DNA of 7,299 bases from Smithella sp. UBA2180. GTDB taxonomy: Bacteria; Desulfobacterota; Syntrophia; Syntrophales; Smithellaceae. This document shows, in pieces, positions 1 to 5,957 of the stretch. The position numbers and the translations under genes are program-made. The stretch lies in contig DCVU01000136.1 of the NCBI GenBank assembly GCA_002327415.1, positions 1 to 7,299 of the forward strand. Reading direction: 5' to 3'. The number at the start of each line of letters is the position of its first letter. Positions within the stretch are counted from its first letter, which is position 1. The notes beneath the pieces were generated by a model that saw nothing but the letters and a program-made list of their open reading frames with translations, was not told where the DNA came from and did no database searches.

Positions 1-363
1 ACACAACTCTTGACAATATCTCAGATAACGAACCAGGGACTCGGCGTCATACAAATTCCTGTGATTGCCCAGTTTGTATAATTAGCAACAGCACCTAGAT
101 CATCATAAGTAAGTCCAGTTTTAGTCAGTGCCTCATCAATGTGGTCAGACAAAAAAGAAGAGATCTATCTCTCCTGACGCCAAAAGCGATTTTGCCCACA
201 AGGCGGCATCTTCTCTTGAAACTACATTATTTATAATTGCAATCCGATTAGCGAATGTTCTGCAGTTTTGTTTCTCTATGGCCGGGAAAAAACCGGGAAC
301 CAGTACCTTGCGATAGGTTCTTTCATACATGCTTATTAAGAGGTCAACTGAATGATCAACCAT
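1..363 (-). pseudogene. Frameshifted remnant of a glycosyltransferase-like gene, 3' part beyond the left edge
   Basis: An ATG at 363-361 opens a clean minus-strand frame beginning MVDHSVDLLISMYERTYRKV, which stops at a TGA at 147-145. Coding sense continues one base over: from about 149 the next frame reads SDHIDEALTKTGLTYDDLG and goes on to a TGA at 23-21. The shift lies next to a run of six A (151-156 on the + strand), so one extra base there explains it. At the 23-21 stop the surrounding residues are WFVI-stop-DIVKSC; an ancestral TGG (Trp) would give a WxxxWD pattern. From memory, proteins with an ERTYR...PGFF...INNV...SDH pattern occur as uncharacterised GT-A-like glycosyltransferases, but I cannot confirm this. 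The gene points away from the rest of the cluster and is probably dead. A sequencing error could account for the homopolymer shift but not also for the second stop. Confidence 0.55.
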
Positions 364-759
364 AGACAATTCTCTAAATATTATTTTATTTGAACCAGCG
401 CGTATCCTTAACGGAAGTTAAGGATTTTCCAACATCAATTCATTCTTATACAAAACCCGGTAAAGGATTATTCACCCCGTATCTTTATATTCTCAGACTG
501 CATATCTATAATATAAAAAATCATTATTTAATAGATTTATTTATAATTGAGCTGCACCTCTGTTTACCAGATGAGTCATCGGCTTAGCAGCCTCCCGCAA
601 CATTGACTCCGCTATGTGTCGGGCTTCTCTCTCAATGGCCATCAACAATCAGAAACCACCCAATGGCGCGCTGATCGAGGCGTTCAGATTAGGCTTCCTT
701 TTTTCATTCAAGAAGTGTAAAATTAAAAATATTTGCTTTATTGCATTAGGAATTAATAT
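364..759. other. Non-coding spacer between the divergent remnant and the first glycosyltransferase
   Basis: I see no convincing gene in this stretch of nearly 400 bases. It is AT-rich up to about 550, contains a perfect TATAAT at 507-512 with only a poor -35 match (TTATAT at 485-490), then has a distinctly GC-richer patch at about 575-700, then AT-rich DNA again up to the next start. The patch contains short open frames on both strands (for example minus 642-541, 33 codons) but no recognisable family. It may be a scar of an older gene or mobile element. A promoter for the gene at 760 is expected here, but I cannot place it with confidence. Confidence 0.5.
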
Positions 760-1899
760 ATGGGTGATATTAAAAAAATTGCTGTGATACGAAGTTCATA
801 CTCGCCCTATGGTGGCGTAGAGACGCTGACATCTGAATTGATCACTAGAATTTTAAAAACGGGAGTGGGAATAAGCTTATTAACATTACCAAATCAGAAA
901 TGGCCTATTACTAATCCTAACCTAAAGATTATTCCTCTCGGCAGTTTAATAAAAAACAGATTATGGCAATTGTGGAGGTTTGAACGTTCTGTTTGCAATT
1001 ATCTTTCTACTTGTTCATTCGACATTATTTTTTCATTAGATAGGGTTTCCTGTTTTACTCATTTTCATGGAGGAGGCGGAAGCCATAAAACATTTTTACG
1101 GATAAAAAACGAAAACTCCAATTTTTTATCACGAATGTTTAGAAAAATAAGTTTGTTTCATGCCTATACTCTGTATATTGAAAAAAAGGGGTTTCATAAT
1201 CCGAGATTGAAAAATATTCATTGCTGTTCGAATATGGTGCTTAAAGATATTTCTCGGGATTATCAGGTTGATCTTGATAAATTTAAGATTATCTACAATG
1301 GGATAAACTGGCATGAGATCGGCGATGTATTTAATAATAAAATTGTTATCGGAGATGAACTTTTAAGAAAGGATGGTTTAGATCCGTCAGCGAACTATCT
1401 TCTTTTCTTAGGTAGCGGCTTTGCCAGGAAGGGGCTGGACATTGCTATTAATGGTCTCATGGCTCTGCCGGATTCATATCATTTAATTGTCGTGGGAAAG
1501 GACAGATGCAATCCTTATATATGCCAAGCCGAGAAGTTAGGTTTAAAAAAGAGAGTACATTTTCTGGGACCGCAACAGCAAGGATGGAGATATGCTTCAA
1601 TATGTAAAGCGATGATCTTGCCATCCAGATATGAACCTTTTGGATTAGCTGCGGCAGAGGTTCAGGCAATGGGGCTTCCGATTTTGGTAAGCGAGAACAC
1701 GGGTTATGCGGAGTTTGTGAAGCAGGGAAGGAATGGTATTATTCTTAAAAAAAATGATGATATCGGGCAGGTCTTTAAAGCATTAAAAGATTTGATTGAA
1801 ACAGCTCCCATGAGTCCTTCTCAAATCCGAAATGAAATTTCTAACTTGGATAATGACATTATATCTGAAAAAATCATACGGGAGTTCTTGGGAATATAA
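760..1899 (+). CDS. Family 4 glycosyltransferase, WaaG/RfaG-like (GT-B fold)
   Basis: A 379-residue retaining sugar transferase, expected to act at the cytoplasmic face of the inner membrane, moving a sugar from a nucleotide donor to a lipid-linked glycan. The N-terminal domain opens with IAVIRSSYSPYGGVE, whose GG (18-19) is the usual acceptor-side glycine loop. HFHGGGGSH at 101-109 matches the region where WaaG-type LPS-core transferases carry a glycine-rich segment. The C-terminal domain starts near FLGSGFARKG (216-225, phosphate-binding loop) and holds the EX7E signature, E292 and E300, in YEPFGLAAAEVQAMGLPILVS. Length is normal for GT4. The ATG at 760 has TAGGAA (747-752) seven bases upstream. 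It stands apart from its neighbours: a spacer of nearly 400 nt precedes it, and a hairpin plus a 305-nt gap follows. It looks more AT-rich than the carbamoyltransferase gene downstream. Family assignment is firm; donor and acceptor cannot be read from sequence. Confidence 0.93.
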   Translation: MGDIKKIAVIRSSYSPYGGVETLTSELITRILKTGVGISLLTLPNQKWPITNPNLKIIPLGSLIKNRLWQLWRFERSVCNYLSTCSFDIIFSLDRVSCFTHFHGGGGSHKTFLRIKNENSNFLSRMFRKISLFHAYTLYIEKKGFHNPRLKNIHCCSNMVLKDISRDYQVDLDKFKIIYNGINWHEIGDVFNNKIVIGDELLRKDGLDPSANYLLFLGSGFARKGLDIAINGLMALPDSYHLIVVGKDRCNPYICQAEKLGLKKRVHFLGPQQQGWRYASICKAMILPSRYEPFGLAAAEVQAMGLPILVSENTGYAEFVKQGRNGIILKKNDDIGQVFKALKDLIETAPMSPSQIRNEISNLDNDIISEKIIREFLGI

Positions 1900-1949
1900 C
1901 TATTTTGAATCCAAGATTATTTTTTTATTGAAGTTATTTGCAAAATACC

Positions 1950-1980
1950 CCGCGGCTTGCCGCGGAGAGTTTCTTTTATT
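1950..1980 (+). terminator. GC-rich hairpin after the glycosyltransferase, terminator-like or dispersed palindrome
   Basis: CCGCGG (1950-1955) and CCGCGG (1960-1965) form a six-pair stem around a CTTG loop, followed after AGAG by a pyrimidine-rich TTTCTTTTATT tract (1970-1980). It lies 50 nt past the stop at 1899, where a terminator is expected. The tail does not directly abut the stem, so termination may be inefficient. The pattern ATACCCCGCGGCTTGCCGCGG also resembles, from memory, a palindromic repeat scattered between genes in some Desulfobacterota and Nitrospirota; here the right arm would have decayed from GGGG to AGAG. Confidence 0.5.
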
Positions 1981-2108
1981 ATTGAAATTCGTATCTGTTC
2001 AAGACAGATAAGAGTGATTGAAAAGCGTTCATGGATTCAGGTAAAAGATTCTTTATGAAAAGAGAAAAAGAATCAGCGAAGAATGTACTTTCGATTTTTT
2101 TGATTATT

Positions 2109-2137
2109 TTGGAACTGCAGTGCAAATAAATTATATT
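2109..2137 (+). promoter_or_regulatory. Candidate sigma70-type promoter for the carbamoyltransferase operon
   Basis: TTGGAA (2109-2114, four of six to the -35 consensus) and TATATT (2132-2137, five of six to the -10) are separated by exactly 17 bases. Transcription would begin near 2144, about 60 nt before the ATG at 2205. It follows the hairpin at 1950, which fits a new transcription unit. In AT-rich DNA such matches also occur by chance. Confidence 0.45.
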
Positions 2138-2166
2138 TTGATAATCGCTTAAATATGCTATCAAAA
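2136..2166. promoter_or_regulatory. 8-bp inverted repeat overlapping the predicted start site, operator candidate
   Basis: TTTTGATA (2136-2143) and TATCAAAA (2159-2166) are perfect inverted copies with 15 bases between them and a 23-base centre-to-centre distance, close to two helical turns. The left arm overlaps the end of the proposed -10 box and the right arm lies in the leader, a position where a dimeric repressor would block transcription. No matching second copy was found by eye, and no regulator gene is in the window. Confidence 0.35.
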
Positions 2167-2204
2167 CAAGCATGTCTTTCCAAGAGGCGAGAAATAAACT
2201 TAAT

Positions 2205-4022
2205 ATGAATATTTTGGGCATATCGGCATTTTATCACGACAGCGCCGCCTGTCTGGTGTGTGACGGTGAAATTATCGCCGCGGTACAGGAGGAACGCTTT
2301 ACCAGAAAAAAACACGATTTTTCCTTTCCGGAAAAAGCGATAGAATATTGTCTGGAAGCGGGGAAAATCAATAGTGCGTCACTAGATTACGTTGCTTTCT
2401 ACGATAAGCCTTTTATTAAATTCGAGCGCATTTTGGAGACCTATCTGGCCTTTGCTCCATCCGGCATTCAATCCTTCATGATGGCAATTCCTCTATGGAT
2501 AAAGCAGAAAATATGGATGAAGGAATTCATAAAAAAACAATTGGGCTATGAAGGGAAAATCATTTTCCCGGAACATCACGAATCTCACGCCGCATCGGCG
2601 TTTTTTGCTTCGCCTTTTCCCGAAGCGGCATTTCTCACCCTGGACGGTGTCGGAGAATGGACAACCACCAGTTACGGCATCGGGAAAAATAATCAGATCG
2701 ATATTCTGTCGGAAATTCATTTCCCTCACTCCCTGGGGCTTCTTTATTCGGCATTTACGTATTACACAGGGTTTAAAGTCAATTCGGGTGAATATAAAGT
2801 TATGGGACTGGCGCCCTATGGTCAGCCGAAATACAAGGATTTGATACTTTCCGAATTAATGGATTTAAAAGAGGACGGATCATTTAAATTAAACATGAAA
2901 TACTTCGATTATTGCGCCGGACTCACCATGACCAACGGGAAATTCGATAAACTATTCGGCGGGCCGCCCCGCAAACCGGAATCTAATGTCACTCAAAGAG
3001 ACATGGATCTGGCACGCTCCGTTCAGGATGTAACGGAAGAAGTGATGCGGCGCATGGCCCGTTATATCCACAGTGAAACGAAACAAAAAAATCTTTGTCT
3101 GGCTGGAGGAGTCGCCCTTAATTGTGTGGGTAATGGAAAGATTCTACGGGAAGGGCCTTTTGAAAATATATGGATACAGCCTGCTGCCGGTGATGCCGGA
3201 GGCGCTCTCGGCGCGGCCCTTTTTGTCTGGTATCAATATCTGGATAATCAAAGAACTGCCGACGGTCAAAAAGATTTTATGAAGGCGTCTTTGCTTGGAC
3301 CTGAATACAGCGATGATCAGATTCTCCAATATCTAAATACCAATAATATTCCTTACAATAAGTTATCGTCCGATGAAATGCCCGCCAGAATTGCCGATCT
3401 GATAGGTGAACAAAAAACAATCGGCTGGTTTCAGGGAAGAATGGAATTCGGACCGCGGGCACTGGGTGCCCGTTCAATTATCGGCGACGCCCGTTCTCCG
3501 CAGATGCAGGAGATTATGAATCTGAAAATAAAATTCCGGGAAAGTTTCCGGCCTTTTGCTCCCAGTGTGCTTCGGGAAAAAGCCTCTGATTACTTCGATA
3601 TTGACACTGAAAGTCCCTATATGTTAATCGTCGCTCCGGTCAAAGAAGATATCCGCAGAGCCATGACAAAGGAAGAACAGGGATATTTCGGACTGGACAA
3701 ACTGCACGTCGTTCGTTCCAGTATTCCGGCGGTAACGCACGTGGATTACTCGGCCAGAGTACAGACCGTAACCCAAGAAAGCAATCCACCATACTACGAA
3801 ATGATCAATAAATTTTCTGAAAGACACGGATGCGCCGTAATTATTAACACGTCCTTCAATGTTCGTGGAGAACCCATTGTGTGCACGCCTCAGGACGCTT
3901 ATCTATGCTTTATGAGAACGAACATGGATTATCTTATCATGGGCAATTATCTGTTGAAAAAAGAAGAACAGAAACCCCTGAATAATGATATCAACTGGCT
4001 GAAAAAGTTTGAGAACGATTAA
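2205..4022 (+). CDS. O-carbamoyltransferase (NodU/CmcH/TobZ/SxtI family)
   Basis: A 605-residue soluble enzyme of the family that transfers a carbamoyl group from carbamoyl phosphate, through an ATP-derived carbamoyladenylate, to a hydroxyl of a sugar or natural product. The N-terminal Kae1/TsaD-like domain carries MNILGISAFYHDSAAC at the start, QEERFTRKKHD, the metal-binding histidines of EHHESHAASAFF (H124, H125, H128), DGVGEW at 147-152 and GGVALN at 301-306. The C-terminal YrdC-like domain holds GRMEFGPRALGARS (411-424), FRESFRPFAPS and NTSFNVRGEP (548-557). All expected motifs are present and the length is typical. I chose the ATG at 2205 because family members begin with MNILGISAFYHDSA; an in-frame ATG at 2172 would add eleven unconserved residues and has no clear ribosome site. 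The site for 2205 is also weak (GAGAAA from 2189, or AAGAGG further away). In a polysaccharide locus the substrate is probably a sugar residue of the surface glycan, which is inference. Confidence 0.95.
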   Translation: MNILGISAFYHDSAACLVCDGEIIAAVQEERFTRKKHDFSFPEKAIEYCLEAGKINSASLDYVAFYDKPFIKFERILETYLAFAPSGIQSFMMAIPLWIKQKIWMKEFIKKQLGYEGKIIFPEHHESHAASAFFASPFPEAAFLTLDGVGEWTTTSYGIGKNNQIDILSEIHFPHSLGLLYSAFTYYTGFKVNSGEYKVMGLAPYGQPKYKDLILSELMDLKEDGSFKLNMKYFDYCAGLTMTNGKFDKLFGGPPRKPESNVTQRDMDLARSVQDVTEEVMRRMARYIHSETKQKNLCLAGGVALNCVGNGKILREGPFENIWIQPAAGDAGGALGAALFVWYQYLDNQRTADGQKDFMKASLLGPEYSDDQILQYLNTNNIPYNKLSSDEMPARIADLIGEQKTIGWFQGRMEFGPRALGARSIIGDARSPQMQEIMNLKIKFRESFRPFAPSVLREKASDYFDIDTESPYMLIVAPVKEDIRRAMTKEEQGYFGLDKLHVVRSSIPAVTHVDYSARVQTVTQESNPPYYEMINKFSERHGCAVIINTSFNVRGEPIVCTPQDAYLCFMRTNMDYLIMGNYLLKKEEQKPLNNDINWLKKFEND

Positions 4023-4024
4023 CG

Positions 4025-4447
4025 ATGACCATTAGAGAAGAAATTAAAAATATTAAAAGCAACAAGTCCGAGTGGAAAAAATTCGGAATGATGATGGGTA
4101 TCATTTTAACTATGATCGGATTTTATCTGATCTGGAAAAAGAATAATAACTATTATTATTATCCTCTTTCTTTTGCCGCGGCTTTTTTTGCCGCGGGTTT
4201 ATTTTTGCCTGTCCTATTGAAACCTGTTTATAAAGCATGGATGATCTTGTCTGTGGTCATGGGTTTTATTATGACCAAAGTAATAATGGTTGTCATCTTC
4301 TACCTGATACTTACTCCGTTGGGATTAATAGCTTCTATGACTGGAAAGAAGTTTCTGGATATGAAGATTGATAAGAGCGCGAAAAGCTACTGGATTACCA
4401 GAGAGAAGACTCAAAAGCTAAAATCCGATTATGAAAGACAGTTTTAA
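4025..4447 (+). CDS. SxtJ-family small integral membrane protein
   Basis: This 140-residue protein starts two bases after the carbamoyltransferase stop, so translation is almost certainly coupled. A charged N-terminus (IREEIKNIKSNKSEWKKFG) leads into membrane segments at about 21-37, 46-65 and 72-104; the last is long enough for a tight helical pair and contains the polar FIMTKV. The cytoplasmic-looking tail has SYWITREK (121-128), close to the SYW-x-x-R ending I recall for the SxtJ family. In cyanobacterial saxitoxin clusters sxtJ lies directly after the carbamoyltransferase sxtI, and homologues follow carbamoyltransferases in many polysaccharide loci. Its biochemical role is unknown; a membrane anchor or partner for the carbamoyltransferase is a reasonable inference. 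Four consecutive tyrosines (43-46) are encoded by a run of TAT codons. Confidence 0.85.
   Translation: MTIREEIKNIKSNKSEWKKFGMMMGIILTMIGFYLIWKKNNNYYYYPLSFAAAFFAAGLFLPVLLKPVYKAWMILSVVMGFIMTKVIMVVIFYLILTPLGLIASMTGKKFLDMKIDKSAKSYWITREKTQKLKSDYERQF
4176..4206 (+). other. Terminator-like hairpin inside the SxtJ-family gene
   Basis: CCGCGGC (4176-4182) pairs perfectly with GCCGCGG (4190-4196), an all-GC seven-pair stem around a loop of seven T, followed by GTTTATTTTTG. It encodes AAAFFAAG within the second membrane segment, so it may simply follow from Ala and Phe codons. Its shape is nevertheless that of an intrinsic terminator, and it shares the CCGCGG palindrome with the hairpin at 1950-1965. 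Confidence 0.4.
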
Positions 4448-4460
4448 TTAAATTAAACAT

Positions 4461-4467
4461 AAAGGAG
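4461..4467 (+). promoter_or_regulatory. Strong ribosome binding site for the 52-residue gene
   Basis: AAAGGAG at 4461-4467 lies 11 bases before the ATG at 4479. It is the best Shine-Dalgarno match in the window and supports the reality of the very short gene that follows. Confidence 0.75.
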
Positions 4468-4478
4468 TTTTTACCGGT

Positions 4479-4637
4479 ATGAGCAAGTTATCGATATTGT
4501 CAGAATTATGGGATTTTCTCAAAGTCAGAAAAAAATGGTGGATGCTTCCTATTATCTTTTTTTTGCTGATCATCGGCATAATGTTGTTTATGGTGGAAGG
4601 TACGGCAGTGGCGCCGTTTATCTATACACTATTTTAA
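4479..4637 (+). CDS. DUF5989 / SxtK-like single-pass membrane protein, 52 residues
   Basis: A tiny gene that is easy to overlook, 31 nt after the SxtJ-family gene. It begins MSKLSILSELWDFLKVRKKW, continues through WMLPIIFFLLIIGIMLFMV as one membrane helix (about 21-39), and ends EGTAVAPFIYTLF. The order of aromatic and basic amphipathic N-terminus, single helix, and a G-x-A-V-A-P-F-I-Y-x-L-F ending is what I know as the DUF5989 family, also called SxtK in saxitoxin clusters (about 53 residues there). These proteins almost always sit next to a carbamoyltransferase and an SxtJ protein. The positive RKK before the helix predicts a cytoplasmic N-terminus, which would place the amphipathic part on the same side as the carbamoyltransferase. 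Function unknown. Complete and intact here, with a strong ribosome binding site. Confidence 0.88.
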   Translation: MSKLSILSELWDFLKVRKKWWMLPIIFFLLIIGIMLFMVEGTAVAPFIYTLF

Positions 4638-4656
4638 TTAGCTCTAATTCTATAGA

Positions 4657-4700
4657 AATTCCCAGTTCTAAAACGATGCTTCGTTATGGTTTTGGGAATT
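4657..4700. repeat. Imperfect stem-loop between the DUF5989 gene and the first SGNH gene
   Basis: AATTCCCA (4657-4664) and TGGGAATT (4693-4700) are perfect inverted arms. Inside them AACGA (4672-4676) and TCGTT (4681-4685) form a second short stem around TGCT. No T tract follows, so this is not a standard terminator. It sits in the longest gap (about 110 nt) after 4022 and could mark a processing or attenuation point; chance is not excluded. Confidence 0.35.
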
Positions 4701-4748
4701 GTAGAAACACCATATCGTAATTTATTATAAACATTAACATTGAAGATT

Positions 4749-5894
4749 ATGAAAAGCTTAAAAGAGAACCTTCAAAATATTTCTCTATTATTAATTTCAA
4801 TAATTATTTGTATTATTGCGGGAGAAATTCTTTTGCGAATTTATAACCCGTTTGAATTCAGCGTGAAAGGGGAAAAGATAATACTAAGAGCATATAAGAA
4901 ACACTCTATGCTTACAACATATGGTAACTTTCTTAACAGTAAATTAGATGCAAAAATAATTCATACAAAAAATTCCGTTGGTTTTCGCGGAGAGGATCCA
5001 CCCAAAGATCTAGAAAAATATCTATCAATTATAGCTATAGGCGGCAGCACGACTGAATGCCTTCTTTTATCTGATGGAAAGGACTGGCCTGCTGTTCTTT
5101 ATAATATATCGAAGAAAGATATCCCCTTGGTATGGATTAATAATGCTGGCATCGATGGCCATTCAACTTATGGACATGCAATCCTCATGGAGGATTACAT
5201 AATAAAAACCAGACCTAAAATGGTTCTGTTTCTCATAGGAATCAACGATATTGGCCTAGAAAAAATTAAATCATATGACGAAAAAACAATGATAAAAGGG
5301 ATAAGTTTTGCAAGCTTAAAAGACTTTTTAAAAAGTATAGAAGACCATTCTGAAATTTTATTTCTCGGTAAAAATATAGATAGATGCAGAAGAGCAAAAG
5401 CACGTCAGCTATCCCATCATCAAATCGATGTGGAAAAGCTTGGATATGTGAATTCAGAGGAAAGAAGTATTTTGGAAAAGAAATTACTAGATGAAAGTAA
5501 GTTTTTAATTCCTTTTGAAAAACGCTTGGAAAATATCATAAGGATATCAAGAGCAGCAAACATTACTCCTGTATTTATTACCCAACCTGTCCTTTATGGC
5601 AATGGCGTTGATTCGGTTACAGGAGTTGATTTAGGAAAAATTAAAATGGCGGATGGTACCAGCGGGTTTCTAAATTGGAAAATTCTTGAATTGTACAATC
5701 AAAAAACTAGAGATATTGGAAAGAAAAAAGATGTATTGGTTATTGATTTTGCAACAAAAATGCCTAAACGATCCGATTTATACTATGATTTAATGCACTT
5801 TACGAACAAAGGAGCGGAAACCGTGGCAATCATCATATTCAATGATATAAAACCTTATATTAAGAAACACTTTCCGCAGCATATTAGAAGTTAA
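4749..5894 (+). CDS. Membrane-anchored SGNH/GDSL-type hydrolase 1
   Basis: A 381-residue protein with an N-terminal membrane helix at about 10-28 (NISLLLISIIICIIAGEILL), then a long domain probably facing the periplasm. SGNH blocks are clear: IAIGGSTTE with nucleophile S100, NNAGIDGHS with G134, FLIGINDIG with N166, and DLMHFTNKGAE with D347 and H350, giving a full Ser-Asp-His triad. GFRG at 78-81, about 20 residues before the serine, is typical of SGNH proteins in polysaccharide loci. Such enzymes remove or transfer O-acyl (often acetyl) groups on glycans; whether this one is an esterase or a transferase cannot be told. The start is uncertain: I chose the ATG at 4749, but a TTG at 4740 is in frame and neither has a good Shine-Dalgarno. 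The gene looks AT-richer than the carbamoyltransferase before it and the second SGNH gene after it, suggesting separate acquisition. Confidence 0.87.
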   Translation: MKSLKENLQNISLLLISIIICIIAGEILLRIYNPFEFSVKGEKIILRAYKKHSMLTTYGNFLNSKLDAKIIHTKNSVGFRGEDPPKDLEKYLSIIAIGGSTTECLLLSDGKDWPAVLYNISKKDIPLVWINNAGIDGHSTYGHAILMEDYIIKTRPKMVLFLIGINDIGLEKIKSYDEKTMIKGISFASLKDFLKSIEDHSEILFLGKNIDRCRRAKARQLSHHQIDVEKLGYVNSEERSILEKKLLDESKFLIPFEKRLENIIRISRAANITPVFITQPVLYGNGVDSVTGVDLGKIKMADGTSGFLNWKILELYNQKTRDIGKKKDVLVIDFATKMPKRSDLYYDLMHFTNKGAETVAIIIFNDIKPYIKKHFPQHIRS

Positions 5895-5957
5895 AATCAA
5901 ATAATAAAAATCAATTTTAATGAATTACATCAAGATGAGAAGAAAGGCGCGTGAGCA

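Noticed and set aside
390..587. Open frame of 65 codons on the + strand
   Set aside because: No ribosome binding site, low-complexity AT-driven residues and no recognisable motif; it lies across the change in base composition.
541..642. Minus-strand frame of 33 codons in the GC-richer patch
   Set aside because: The residue pattern looks amphipathic, but it is too short, without a ribosome site or family match, and closely preceded by an in-frame stop.
2055..2129. A 24-residue open frame with a hydrophobic end between the glycosyltransferase and the carbamoyltransferase
   Set aside because: No ribosome site, AT-driven hydrophobic residues, and it overlaps the predicted promoter.
2172..2204. 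Upstream in-frame ATG extending the carbamoyltransferase by 11 residues
   Set aside because: The family begins at MNILGISAFYHDSA; the extra residues are not family-like, no ribosome site precedes 2172, and the inverted repeat ends only five bases before it.
4508..4720. A 70-codon frame overlapping the DUF5989 gene
   Set aside because: It is out of frame with a well-supported small gene that has a strong ribosome site; its product has no coherent features.
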